Below are positions 28,287 to 36,983 of a stretch of DNA of 64,000 nucleotides, one piece after another. Both the position numbers and the translations under genes were made by a program. The DNA is taken from contig NZ_QYRN01000009.1 of the NCBI RefSeq assembly GCF_003583935.1, positions 124,001-188,000 on the forward strand. Reading direction: 5' to 3'. The notes under the pieces were generated by a model, which had not been told where the DNA came from, ran no database searches, and saw only the letters and a program-made list of their open reading frames with translations. Source of the stretch: Aureimonas flava. GTDB taxonomy: Bacteria; Pseudomonadota; Alphaproteobacteria; Rhizobiales; Rhizobiaceae. Position 1 is the stretch's first letter, and every line of letters starts with the position of its first letter.

Positions 28287-28511
28287 TCAGACGAAGAGCA
28301 GCAGCAGCGCGATGAGCAGCGAGAAGATGCCCAGAGCTTCCGTGACGGCGAAGCCGAAGATCAGGCGGCCGAACTGGCCGTCGGCGGCCGACGGGTTCCG
28401 CAGAGCGCCGGTGAGGAAGCTCGAGAAGATGTTGCCGAGGGCGAGAGCCGTGCCGGCCATGCCGAAGCAGGCCAGACCAGCGCCGATGTAACGTGCAGCT
28501 TCCGCGTCCAT
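28287..28511 (-). CDS. atpE: F0F1 ATP synthase subunit c
   Basis: A 74-residue proteolipid with two membrane helices and the polar loop RNPSAADGQ (residues 38-46). The proton-carrying carboxylate is a Glu in the second helix (FAVTEALGIF), the normal type for a proton-driven enzyme. It lies between the a and b' subunit genes. Confidence 0.96.
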   Translation of the reverse strand: MDAEAARYIGAGLACFGMAGTALALGNIFSSFLTGALRNPSAADGQFGRLIFGFAVTEALGIFSLLIALLLLFV

Positions 28512-28583
28512 GTGAAACTCCTTTAGTGGATCGTGCGGGAAAGGGTCCGCGACCCGCGAGGGCCGCGCGACGAGGGGATGCGG

Positions 28584-29333
28584 TCAGTGGTGAACGTGGA
28601 CCGCGTCGTTGAGGTACATGCAGGTCAGCACCGCGAAGACGTAGGCCTGCAGGAACGCCACGAGGAACTCGAGCGCCGTGATGCCGACCGTCATCAGGAG
28701 CGGCAGGATCGCGCCGCCGACGCCCACGGCGCCGAGCGCGCCGAGCGAGGTGACGAAGCCCGCAAAGACCTTCAGCGTGATGTGGCCCGCCAGCATGTTG
28801 GCGAAGAGACGAACCGAGAGGGAAACCGGGCGCGACAGGAACGAGATGATCTCGATCAGCACCACGAAGGGCACCACCGCCGCCGGCACGCCGGAGGGAA
28901 CGAAGACCTTGAACCAGCCGAGACCGTGGCCCCGGATGCCGGCCACCACCACCGTGCCGATCACCAGGAGCGCCAGGGCGAAGGTGACGATGAGATGGCT
29001 GGTGACGGTGAAGAAGTAGGGGAACATCCCGAGCAGGTTGGCGACCAGGATGAACATGAAGAGCGAGAACACGAGGGGGAAGAACTTCATCCCCTTGGAA
29101 CCCGCCGCATCGCGCAGCATGCTCGCGATGAATTCGTAGGACAGCTCCGAGACCGACTGCGAGCGGCTGGGAACCAGACCGCGGCCGCGCGTCGACCAAT
29201 ACAGGAAGCCCGTCGCCACCGCGACAGTCGCGACCATGAAGAGCGAAGAATTGGTGAACGAGAAATCGACCCCGCCGATTTCGATCGGAACCAGCCGAGA
29301 AATCTGAAACTGATGAAGGGGATCGTTCGCCAA
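28584..29333 (-). CDS. atpB: F0F1 ATP synthase subunit a
   Basis: A 249-residue membrane protein with five or six hydrophobic segments. The proton-channel helix contains the essential Arg in [14 protein letters not shown]. The start is a TTG: it gives the family N-terminus [20 protein letters not shown] and has GAGGA seven bases upstream, whereas upstream in-frame codons would add an unrelated basic leader. It follows atpI after a 234-nt gap that shows no gene. Confidence 0.93.
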   Translation of the reverse strand: MANDPLHQFQISRLVPIEIGGVDFSFTNSSLFMVATVAVATGFLYWSTRGRGLVPSRSQSVSELSYEFIASMLRDAAGSKGMKFFPLVFSLFMFILVANLLGMFPYFFTVTSHLIVTFALALLVIGTVVVAGIRGHGLGWFKVFVPSGVPAAVVPFVVLIEIISFLSRPVSLSVRLFANMLAGHITLKVFAGFVTSLGALGAVGVGGAILPLLMTVGITALEFLVAFLQAYVFAVLTCMYLNDAVHVHH

Positions 29334-29567
29334 ACGCTTGGTCCTCTTATGCTCGCCCTCTCGGAGCGAGACTGCCATAGCGTCCCGAACCGCGGTTCGC
29401 AACACCCGCAAGCCGAAATGCGAAGACTGTCCCCGCCGTATCGCCGCGCCGGGTGCGCGGAACGTCCTTCGCGGTGCACCCGGCGCGCCGGGGATGCCCG
29501 GCCGCGCCGCCAGCGCACGCCCCGCGCCCTGCCCGGGCGGCCACCCGCGCGGCGCGCGACGGTCTCG

Positions 29568-29906
29568 TCATCGTGAAGGCGGATCGGCGGGCGGCGTCGG
29601 CTGGCTGGCCGAGCGGATCACGTTGAGCACGCCCGCCGCGAAGCCGAGGAGCAGGAAGACGATCAGCCCGAAGGGCGCCGTGCCGAAGAACCGGTCGATG
29701 CCGTAGCCGATCACCGCGCCGACCACGACGCCGGCGATGAACTCGCTGGCGATCTTGAGGCCCTGCGCCATGCCCTGCATGCTGCCGGGCTTGTCCGTCT
29801 CGGGCGGGATCGTCGTCTGGGTGGCCTTGAACCGATCGAGGCGGGCCCGGAGGCGGGCCCGGTCGGCTGCCAGCTCGGCGTCGGTCTTGTCCGTCCCGTG
29901 ATCCAT
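29568..29906 (-). CDS. atpI: AtpI/AtpQ-type ATP synthase assembly protein
   Basis: A 112-residue protein with a charged N-terminal coiled-coil-like half (residues 1-45, Asp/Arg-rich) and two membrane spans (about 52-70 and 76-95, with GYGIDRFFGTAPFGLIVFLL). AtpI proteins help assemble the c-ring. As the first gene of the F0 operon it is in the usual position. Confidence 0.88.
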   Translation of the reverse strand: MDHGTDKTDAELAADRARLRARLDRFKATQTTIPPETDKPGSMQGMAQGLKIASEFIAGVVVGAVIGYGIDRFFGTAPFGLIVFLLLGFAAGVLNVIRSASQPTPPADPPSR

Positions 29907-30024
29907 CGTCCCCGCCGCTCCGCGTGCCGAACCTTCGCGAGGGTCCGCACGCTCTTCACGATACCGTGTCCGGCGCGATGCCGGTCACCCCCATGTACGT
30001 CAGGAGGCGTGCGAGCGGTAGGGC

Positions 30025-31176
30025 TCAGCGCCAGCCGCCGCCGAAGGTGCGGTAGAAGACGTGCAGGCCGATCTTGTCGACCTTCTGCATGGTGCGCGCC
30101 CAGCGCGGGCTGACATAGGTGGCGTGGTAGTGCGTGGCGGAGCCGACTTCGGGGAGCCAAGTCTCGCCGCGCGTCACCTCGCCGGCGATGCGCTTGGCGG
30201 TGCCGTAGGCGCGCTTGTTCCAGATCACGTCCTTGATGCCGTCGCAAGCGAACGAGAACTGGCAGCGATTCTTCCAGTCCTGGTTCTGGTAGACCACGCC
30301 GCAGATGGTCTCCGGGTAGGCCGGGTTGCGCACGCGGTTGAGGATCACCTGCGCGACGGCCGCCTGCCCCTTCTCGCTCTCGCCCCGCGCCTCGAAATAG
30401 ATGCCCTTGGCGAGGCAGGTCTGCTCCTTCTCGGTGAACGAGGAGGCCGGGAGGGTCGAGGCCGCCCAGGAATGGTCGTCCGCGCCGATGGGCGGGCGGA
30501 AGTCGCGGCCCGTCGGATGGAGCACGGCGTCGAAGAGGCTGGAATTGCCGGGCGCGGCCTCGGGGGCGTAGGCCGCGAGGGCCTGGAGCGCCTCGGCCTT
30601 GCCGGCGGGAATCTCCCTGGCCACGGCGGCGGGTGCGAGCGAGGCCACCTCGACGGCCATGTCGGCGGACGGAAGGCGCACGTCGTCGCCCATTCGACGG
30701 AAGGCGGCGACGCGGGTCGCATCGGCCGGCATCGGGCCGGCGAGCGCGGTCCGCATCTCGTCGTCGCCGAGCGCCAGGCCGGGGCGCAGCAGGCCGTTCG
30801 GCGAGAGGATCGCGCCCGCCGCGAAGCGCGGCTGCACCGCCGCCAGGGGATGGGGTCCGACGCGCCCTCCCCGTTCGGCCGGGATGCGCCGCGAGCCGTC
30901 GCGAACGTAGACCGCGCCGTCGGCGGGGAGCATCGCGAGATCGGCCTCGGCGTCGTCGAAGGCGGGTTCGCCGGCGAAGGCGGACAGCGTGAGGAGCGGC
31001 GCGGCGAGGTTGGACGACGGATCCGGGGTCGAGGACCCGGTGTTCGACAGGGCGGTCGGAAGGGCGGGCAGAACCAGAAGCGTGGTGGCGAGCGACAGGA
31101 CCAGGCGGCGGAGCACGGCGCGGCGGGCGGCGGATGTCCTTGCCCCCCGGCGGGCGCCACGCTTCGGTTTGGTCAT
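30025..31176 (-). CDS. SleB-like cell wall hydrolase
   Basis: An approximately 383-residue protein: a basic N-terminus with a membrane-anchoring or signal segment at about residues 22-42, a long linker without a clear family (about 45-245), and a C-terminal Hydrolase_2 (SleB/CwlJ) domain at about 250-383. That domain has LAKGIYFEARGES (Glu262 is the probable catalytic residue), AVAQVILNRVRNPAYP, CQFSFACDG and THYHATYVSP. SleB-like enzymes act as lytic transglycosylases. ATG at 31176 has a GGAAG site; a TTG at 31191 is possible. A 12-bp inverted repeat lies upstream. Confidence 0.87.
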   Translation of the reverse strand: MTKPKRGARRGARTSAARRAVLRRLVLSLATTLLVLPALPTALSNTGSSTPDPSSNLAAPLLTLSAFAGEPAFDDAEADLAMLPADGAVYVRDGSRRIPAERGGRVGPHPLAAVQPRFAAGAILSPNGLLRPGLALGDDEMRTALAGPMPADATRVAAFRRMGDDVRLPSADMAVEVASLAPAAVAREIPAGKAEALQALAAYAPEAAPGNSSLFDAVLHPTGRDFRPPIGADDHSWAASTLPASSFTEKEQTCLAKGIYFEARGESEKGQAAVAQVILNRVRNPAYPETICGVVYQNQDWKNRCQFSFACDGIKDVIWNKRAYGTAKRIAGEVTRGETWLPEVGSATHYHATYVSPRWARTMQKVDKIGLHVFYRTFGGGWR

Positions 31177-31213
31177 GATCGGCTTCCGCAACGTTCCATC
31201 GGAAGCCGAACAT

Positions 31214-31246
31214 CGCTCATTAACCTTAGCGAGCGGTTAATGAGCG
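31214..31246. repeat. 12-bp perfect inverted repeat between der and the SleB-like gene
   Basis: Arms CGCTCATTAACC and GGTTAATGAGCG separated by nine bases. It is 17 nt past the der stop and 38 nt before the SleB-like start. No T tract follows on either strand, so it is more likely an operator or an RNA-processing hairpin than a simple terminator. Confidence 0.6.
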
Positions 31247-31262
31247 GGAGGACCGGGGCGGG

Positions 31263-32672
31263 TCAGAACTTCTTCGCCTTGTGGGCGTAGGGGTTGTCCG
31301 ACTTGCGCATGGTCATGCGGATCGGGATGCCGACGAGACCGAACTGCTCGCGCAGGCCGTTCACGAGATAGCGCGTGTAGGCGGTGCCCACAGCCTCGGG
31401 CCGCGAGGTGTGGAGGATGAAGGTCGGCGGCCGGGTCTTGATCTGCGTCATGTACTTGATGTTGACGCGCCGGCCGGAGGCCGCCGGGGGCGGATGGTGG
31501 GCCACCATGCGCTCCAGCCACTGGTTGAGCTTGGCCGTGGAGATGCGCCGGTTCCAGGTCTCGTGCGTCTCGGTGACGGCGCGCATCAGGCGGTCGAGGC
31601 CCTCGCCCGTCGCGCCCGCGACGGTGACCGCCTTGACGCCGCGCACCTGCGGCAGGAGCCGCTCGGTCTTCTCGCGCAGGTCGGCGAGCACTGCCTGCCG
31701 GTCCTCCACCAGATCCCACTTGTTGAAGGCGAGCACGGGCGCGCGCCCCTCGCGGGCGATGAGGTCCACCAGCGTGAGGTCCTGCTTCTCGAAGGGGATG
31801 GTGACGTCGAACACGATCACCACCACCTCGGCGAAGCGGATCGCCCGCAGCGCGTCGGCGACCGAGAGCTTCTCCAGCTTTTCCTGCACGCGGGCCCGGC
31901 GGCGCATGCCGGCGGTGTCGAACATCTTGACCCGGCGCCCGCGCCATTCCCATTCCACCGAGATCGAATCGCGCGTGATGCCGGCCTCGGGGCCGGTCAG
32001 CAGGCGCTCCTCGCCCAGGAAGCGGTTGACCAGGGTGGACTTGCCGGCGTTGGGCCGCCCGACGATGGCGATGTTGAGCGGCTTGGTCGCGTCGTAACGC
32101 TCGATCGGCTCGCCGTCCTCGTCGAACTCGATCTCGGCCTCGAGGTCGGCCACGGCGGCCTCGTCGTCGGCGAAGGCTCCGGCGCCGAGCGCCTCCACGA
32201 TCGCGTCGCGCAGGTCGCCCATCCCCTCGCCGTGCTCGGCCGAGATGGCGCAGGGCTGGCCGAGGCCGAGCGAGAAGGCGTCGTAGAAACCGACGTCCGA
32301 GCCCCGCGCCTCCGCCTTGTTGGCCACGAGCACCACCGGCTTGCCGCGACGGCGCAGAAGCTCGCCGAACGTCTCGTCCTGCGGGGTGATGCCGGTCTTG
32401 GCGTCCACGACGAAGAGCGAGAGGTCGGCGTCGTCGATCGCCGTCTCGGTCTGGGCGCGCATGCGCCCCTCCAGCGTGTCGGCGCCGGCCTCCTCGAGAC
32501 CCGCCGTGTCGATCACCCGGAAGTCGAGGTCGAGCAGGCGCGCCTCGCCCTCGCGCCGGTCGCGCGTGACGCCGGGACGGTCGTCGACCAGCGCAAGCTT
32601 GCGGCCGACCAGCCGGTTGAAGAGGGTGGACTTGCCGACGTTCGGCCGCCCGATGATGGCGATGGTGACCAT
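31263..32672 (-). CDS. der: ribosome-assembly GTPase Der (EngA)
   Basis: A 469-residue GTPase with two tandem G domains: GRPNVGKST (residues 8-16) and GRPNAGKST (about 208), each with its own NKxD ([16 protein letters not shown]), followed by a KH-like C-terminal domain. Der acts in 50S subunit maturation. A GAGGAG site precedes the ATG. It is 18 nt after the yfgM stop, a conserved gene pair. Confidence 0.96.
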   Translation of the reverse strand: MVTIAIIGRPNVGKSTLFNRLVGRKLALVDDRPGVTRDRREGEARLLDLDFRVIDTAGLEEAGADTLEGRMRAQTETAIDDADLSLFVVDAKTGITPQDETFGELLRRRGKPVVLVANKAEARGSDVGFYDAFSLGLGQPCAISAEHGEGMGDLRDAIVEALGAGAFADDEAAVADLEAEIEFDEDGEPIERYDATKPLNIAIVGRPNAGKSTLVNRFLGEERLLTGPEAGITRDSISVEWEWRGRRVKMFDTAGMRRRARVQEKLEKLSVADALRAIRFAEVVVIVFDVTIPFEKQDLTLVDLIAREGRAPVLAFNKWDLVEDRQAVLADLREKTERLLPQVRGVKAVTVAGATGEGLDRLMRAVTETHETWNRRISTAKLNQWLERMVAHHPPPAASGRRVNIKYMTQIKTRPPTFILHTSRPEAVGTAYTRYLVNGLREQFGLVGIPIRMTMRKSDNPYAHKAKKF

Positions 32673-32690
32673 GGTCTCCTCGGGCTCCCG

Positions 32691-33536
32691 TCAGGCCGGG
32701 GGCTGGGCGGGCGCGGCGGCGGGCGCGGGCGCGGGCGTTTCGGCCGGCGCTACGGCGGCCGGGGCTTCGGGGGCGGGCGGCGCCGGTTCGGCGGGCGCAG
32801 CAGGCGCGGAGGGTGCCGGTTCGCCCGACGGGACGGTAGCCGGCACCGGCGCGTCGGGCGCCGACGTCGCGGCCGGCGCGGCGGGGGTCGAGGCCGCGAT
32901 GAGTTCCCCCATCAGGCCGGCGCGGCGGCGGATGCCGGCCGGCGCGCCGAGGTCCTCCTGCAACTGGTCGAACATGGCTCGGGCGGTGTCGATGTCGCCG
33001 GCCTTCCAGGCCGACAGTCCGATCGCCTCGCGCGCCGGAAAGCGAAGCGGCTCCGCGTCGCCGGTCAGCCGCTCCGCACGGGCGCGCACGTCGGCCAGGG
33101 AGCCGTGGTCGACCAGGATATAGGCCGCGCGCACCGCCGCCATGTCGCGCAGGCCCTTGGGCGCGTCGGCCGTCCCCGCCACCTCGTCGAAGGCGGCGAC
33201 CGCGGCGCTCGGATCGTCGCCCGCGCGGGCCTCGGCCAGCCGCATGCGCGCCAGCGCCGGGTATGCGTTCACGCCGTCCGCCGCCAACCCGTCGAGGATC
33301 GCCGCGGCCTCCTGCGTCTTGCCCTCGGCATAGAGCGTCTCGGCCTGGAGCAGGCGGTCGCCGTCGGCGGCGGCCACGCCCGCCTCGTACCGCTGCCACA
33401 GGACATAGCCCGCGACGCCCAGCACGAGGAGCACGGCCAGGACGACGAAGGCGGTGCCGTAGCGGACCCACAAGGCGCGGACACGCTCCTGGCGAAGCTC
33501 CTCGTTCACCTCGCGAACGAATGTGTCATTGCTCAT
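32691..33536 (-). CDS. YfgM-like TPR membrane protein
   Basis: A 281-residue single-pass membrane protein. Short cytoplasmic N-terminus (SNDTFVREVNEELRQERVRA), membrane span at about 25-47, then periplasmic TPR-like repeats to about residue 215 and a Pro/Ala-rich tail (about 215-281). YfgM in E. coli associates with the Sec translocon and PpiD. The gene precedes der in many proteobacteria, supporting the call. Confidence 0.87.
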   Translation of the reverse strand: MSNDTFVREVNEELRQERVRALWVRYGTAFVVLAVLLVLGVAGYVLWQRYEAGVAAADGDRLLQAETLYAEGKTQEAAAILDGLAADGVNAYPALARMRLAEARAGDDPSAAVAAFDEVAGTADAPKGLRDMAAVRAAYILVDHGSLADVRARAERLTGDAEPLRFPAREAIGLSAWKAGDIDTARAMFDQLQEDLGAPAGIRRRAGLMGELIAASTPAAPAATSAPDAPVPATVPSGEPAPSAPAAPAEPAPPAPEAPAAVAPAETPAPAPAAAPAQPPA

Positions 33537-33649
33537 GGACGCTCAACCTTGGCGCTGGAACGGGCGGCCCGCGGGGCCGGGCCGGATAGGCTTGCGCTTT
33601 TGAACGATTTTTTCCGCGAGCGGAAGCCATGGGCGTCGCGCGGACGGCT

Positions 33650-34693
33650 TTACAGGGCTCGACCGACGCGCTCGGCGGCGTCCGGCGGCAGCCAGGCGCG
33701 CCAGACCGAGGGGTAGGATCGCAGGAAATGCAGCGCCGCCGCCTCGCCGTCGGCCTCGTTCTCCTCCTTCCAGAGCAGGACGCGGTTCACGGTTTCGTTG
33801 CGCCAGCTCCGGACGGACAGGTAGCGCATGGCGGCGGGAGCCGCGCGCTCGAAGCGGTGGGACACCAGCGTGTAGACGTCGGCCGGGGTCCAGGCGTTGG
33901 GGCGTGGGTCGGCGCATTCGGGCCGGGTCGTGCAGCGCAGCCATTCCCGGCGGTCGAAGGGCACGTCGAAGGCGAGGCGCGTCATCGGGTAGCGGGCGAG
34001 GACGCCGGTGGGCGACCAGTAGTAGCCGATCCAGCCGCGCCGCTCGGCGAAGGCCCGCGCGATGGAGCCGTCCAGCGCGTCGCCGCTTTCGCTGGAAGCG
34101 AGCCGAAACCCCTTCTCGGCGGCCCGGTTGGCGCGGAACAGGTTCTCCACCATGATCTGGCAGCCCCAGCCGAGCGGGCAGTTGTGCAAGACCCCTTCTC
34201 CCGGCGCGCCCGCAGCGGCGAAGAGCTCGGGCCGCGCAAGCGCGTCGCCGAGCGTGCGGATCTCGGGATGGGCGTCGGCGAGGTATCGCGGGATCCAGAA
34301 CCCCTCCTGCGAGCCGTCCGAAAGCACCTTGGCGCCGAAGGCGATGCGGCCCCGGTCGGCGGCTTCGCCCAGCTCGTCGCGGAACTGGTTGACGAAGACC
34401 TCCGGCGCGACGTCCGGCTCGCCCCGCGCCGTCATGGATGCGAAGGTGCTCATCGTGTCGCCGGGGACCAGGACCGCGTCGCAGCCGAAGCCGTGCCGCA
34501 GGACGAAGCGGTCGATGGACGCCATCACCTCGGCCGAGCCCCAGGTCATCGCGGCGATGCGCACGGCGCCGCAGGCGGGGGGCGGCGCGGCACCGGCAGG
34601 CGCCGCGCGGAGCAGCGCGGCGGCCGCGGCTAAGGCCAGGGCCAGGGCCAGGGCCAGGGCCAGGAATGCCGTCGGGCGGCGCGCTGCTGTCAT
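33650..34693 (-). CDS. glycine betaine/proline-type ABC transporter substrate-binding protein
   Basis: A 347-residue periplasmic binding protein of the OpuAC family. The signal peptide contains an alternating Ala-Leu tract encoded by a hexanucleotide repeat (see repeat entry). The mature part begins around ACGAVRIAAMTWGSAEVMASID and has DVAPEVFVNQFRD and GWIGYYWSPTGVLARYPM, typical of OpuAC/ProX proteins that bind quaternary amines through aromatic residues. No permease or ATPase gene is adjacent, so it is an orphan in this window. Confidence 0.85.
   Translation of the reverse strand: MTAARRPTAFLALALALALALAAAAALLRAAPAGAAPPPACGAVRIAAMTWGSAEVMASIDRFVLRHGFGCDAVLVPGDTMSTFASMTARGEPDVAPEVFVNQFRDELGEAADRGRIAFGAKVLSDGSQEGFWIPRYLADAHPEIRTLGDALARPELFAAAGAPGEGVLHNCPLGWGCQIMVENLFRANRAAEKGFRLASSESGDALDGSIARAFAERRGWIGYYWSPTGVLARYPMTRLAFDVPFDRREWLRCTTRPECADPRPNAWTPADVYTLVSHRFERAAPAAMRYLSVRSWRNETVNRVLLWKEENEADGEAAALHFLRSYPSVWRAWLPPDAAERVGRAL
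34634..34663. repeat. five tandem copies of a six-base unit in a signal-peptide coding region
   Basis: GGCCAG repeated five times in a row. On the coding (minus) strand each unit encodes Ala-Leu, so the repeat forms most of the hydrophobic core of the OpuAC-like signal peptide. Unit gain or loss would keep the frame and only change core length. Confidence 0.85.
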
Positions 34694-34806
34694 CTCGACC
34701 CTCGACTTCGGACACGCACGGGCGGAAGCCGGCGGCGGGCCCGCCGGCTCGCCGATCTAGGCGTTACCTCGTTTCGTGCCGATGTCGTGGGCGGTGCGCC
34801 GACCGG

Positions 34807-36732
34807 TCAGAACTCTTCCCAGCTCTCGGACGCGGGCGCGGCAGCCGAGGCGGCACCGCCTCGCCCGTGGCTGCGGAACTGCACCACCGCCCGGGCGGCG
34901 CGCGGCGTCTCGCGGCGGTCGGCGCGCTGGAGCTGGTGGGAATGCCCCTGCGTCGAGAAGATCTTGAACTCGCCGATCAGGCGGGCGAGCTCGTCGGTCT
35001 CGCTGGCCAGAGACTGGGCGGCGGCGGTCGCCTCCTCCACCATGGCGGCGTTCTGCTGGGTGAACTTGTCCATCTGGTCTGCCGCCGTCTGGACCTCCTT
35101 CAGCGAGGTCGCCTGCTCGCGGGTGCGCGTCGCGATTTCGGCCACCGTGCGGCTGACCTCGCCGACCTCGGCGATGATGTCGTCGAGGCTGCGACCCGAG
35201 GCGGTGACCAGCTCGACGCCCGCCTCTACCTGCGTGCCCGACGCGGAGATCAGCGTCTTGATCTCCTTGGCCGCCTCGGCCGAACGCTGCGCCAGCCCGC
35301 GCACCTCCTGCGCCACCACCGCAAAGCCCCGCCCCGCCTCGCCGGCGCGCGCCGCCTCGACGCCCGCGTTCAGCGCCAGGAGGTTGGTCTGGAACGCGAT
35401 CTCGTCGATCACCCCGATGATGCGGCCGATCTTCTCGGACGATTCCTCGATCGCGCGCATCGCCTCCACCGCGCGGCCGACGATCTCGCCGCCCTTGGCC
35501 GCGTTGCGGTTGGCGCTCTCGGCGGAGGCCAGCGCGCGCCCGGCGCCCTCCGCCGTCTCGTTCACCGCGCGCGTCACGTCGGCCAGCGCGGCCACCGTCT
35601 GCTCGAGGCTGGCGGCCTGCTGCTCCGTGCGCTGGGACAGATCGCTGGACGCGGCGTTGATCTCGCCGAGTCCCGTGCGCAGCGAGCCGACCGCCGCGAC
35701 CACCGAGCCCAGCGTGCCCTCCAGACGCTCGACGGAGGTGTTGAACTGATCGCGGATCGGCAGATACTGCTCGGCCACCGGCTGGTCGATGCGAACCGTG
35801 AGATCCCCCTGCGACAAGCGGGCGAAGCCACCCTGGACGCCGTCCACGAAGACCTGGAGATCCTGCTTCGCGGCGCGCTCGGTGGCGGCGGCGCGCTCGC
35901 GCTCGGCCGCCTGCAACTCGCGCAGGGCGGCGGCTTCGGCCTCGAGGCGCACCTGCTCCACGGCCGCCAGCCGGAACGTCTCGACGGCGGCCGCCATCTG
36001 GCCGATCTCGTCGCGGCGCCCAAGCGAGGGCACCGTGATGTCGCGGTCGCCGGCCGCCAGCCTGCCCATGGAGTCGCGCAGGCGCATCGCCGGCTTCGAG
36101 ATCGCGCCGACCAGGAGCCAGGCGAAGGCACAGCCGGCCGCCAGCAGCAGACCGAGCGCGGTGAGGATCTGCGTGATCCCCGTCTCGTAGGCCGCGCGCT
36201 GCTCTTCGCCCAACGCATCGGATCGGTCGCGCAGCGCCTTGATGGATGCGTCGATGGACGTCTCGATCGGATCGATCAGCGCATCGGCGCGGTCGGAGCG
36301 TACGAAGGGACCGGCCTGTGCGATGGTGGCCGGGTCGGAGGCAAGCCGCAGCGCCTGCGCGGCGACCTGCGCCTGCCAGACGTCCATCGCGGCGGACGCG
36401 TCGCGAAGCATCGTCTTCACCGCCGGATCGATCGCCGAGCCGTCGAGCTTGGCGGCCGTCGCGCGGAAGCTGTCGTAGTGCTTGGCGAGCCGCTTGGCCA
36501 TGTCCTCGGACGGCATCAGGATATAGCCGCGCATCGACAGTTCCTGCCGTGTCACCAGCATGCGCAGCAGCAGCGCGTCGCTGACGCCCTCCCCGACGGC
36601 CTCGCGCTCCAGGCGGACGCCCTCGATCTTCGCCATCGTGCCGTAGACGACCGCGCCCATCACGGCCGAGCCGACGATCATGGCCGCGAAGCTGGCCGTG
36701 ATCTTCTTGCCGATGGAGATTTTGGACAACAT
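34807..36732 (-). CDS. methyl-accepting chemotaxis protein
   Basis: A 641-residue transmembrane receptor. TM1 at about residues 9-30, periplasmic four-helix-type sensor region (about 31-190), TM2 at about 190-214, HAMP, then the signalling domain with the highly conserved hairpin tip ([20 protein letters not shown] and the following [11 protein letters not shown]). The very C-terminus ends in ESWEEF, which fits the W-x-x-F tether that binds CheR and CheB in other receptors. It has its own AT-rich promoter region and lies after the che operon terminator, so it is probably transcribed separately. The ligand cannot be predicted. Confidence 0.93.
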   Translation of the reverse strand: MLSKISIGKKITASFAAMIVGSAVMGAVVYGTMAKIEGVRLEREAVGEGVSDALLLRMLVTRQELSMRGYILMPSEDMAKRLAKHYDSFRATAAKLDGSAIDPAVKTMLRDASAAMDVWQAQVAAQALRLASDPATIAQAGPFVRSDRADALIDPIETSIDASIKALRDRSDALGEEQRAAYETGITQILTALGLLLAAGCAFAWLLVGAISKPAMRLRDSMGRLAAGDRDITVPSLGRRDEIGQMAAAVETFRLAAVEQVRLEAEAAALRELQAAERERAAATERAAKQDLQVFVDGVQGGFARLSQGDLTVRIDQPVAEQYLPIRDQFNTSVERLEGTLGSVVAAVGSLRTGLGEINAASSDLSQRTEQQAASLEQTVAALADVTRAVNETAEGAGRALASAESANRNAAKGGEIVGRAVEAMRAIEESSEKIGRIIGVIDEIAFQTNLLALNAGVEAARAGEAGRGFAVVAQEVRGLAQRSAEAAKEIKTLISASGTQVEAGVELVTASGRSLDDIIAEVGEVSRTVAEIATRTREQATSLKEVQTAADQMDKFTQQNAAMVEEATAAAQSLASETDELARLIGEFKIFSTQGHSHQLQRADRRETPRAARAVVQFRSHGRGGAASAAAPASESWEEF

Positions 36733-36919
36733 GGGGTGCGACCTTCCGGCGAAGCGAATTCGGTTGCTCCCGGCGGCCGCGCCCGTCTTGCAACGAGACG
36801 TCAAGCAGCCGGTCGGGATCTTCACGCCATAGTGAAAACTATAAGTCGAACTAAATACTTAATGAGGTGACTCGACGCAGTACCGGAAGCCGCGATCTTG
36901 GTCGCACCCCGCCTGCGCG

Positions 36920-36947
36920 AAAACGCCGCCGGCGCGGGCCGGCGGCG
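36920..36947 (-). terminator. rho-independent terminator of the chemotaxis operon
   Basis: On the minus strand a 10-bp stem (cgccgccggc / gccggcggcg, 4-base loop) followed by four T residues, about 37 nt past the cheA stop. It shows that cheA is the last gene of the operon and that the MCP gene is separate. Confidence 0.8.
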
Positions 36948-36983
36948 TCGAGGAACGCGTGCGATAGTCCGGTGGGGCGCGCG

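Noticed and set aside
31214-31246. Reading the TTAA pair before the SleB-like gene as a CtrA box
   Set aside because: CtrA sites need TTAA-N7-TTAA; here the two TTAA words are 13 bases apart.
31281-33716. Long plus-strand frame opposite der and yfgM
   Set aside because: Antisense shadow caused by high GC; its His/Arg/Gly/Val-rich translation has no domain, whereas the minus-strand genes are clear.
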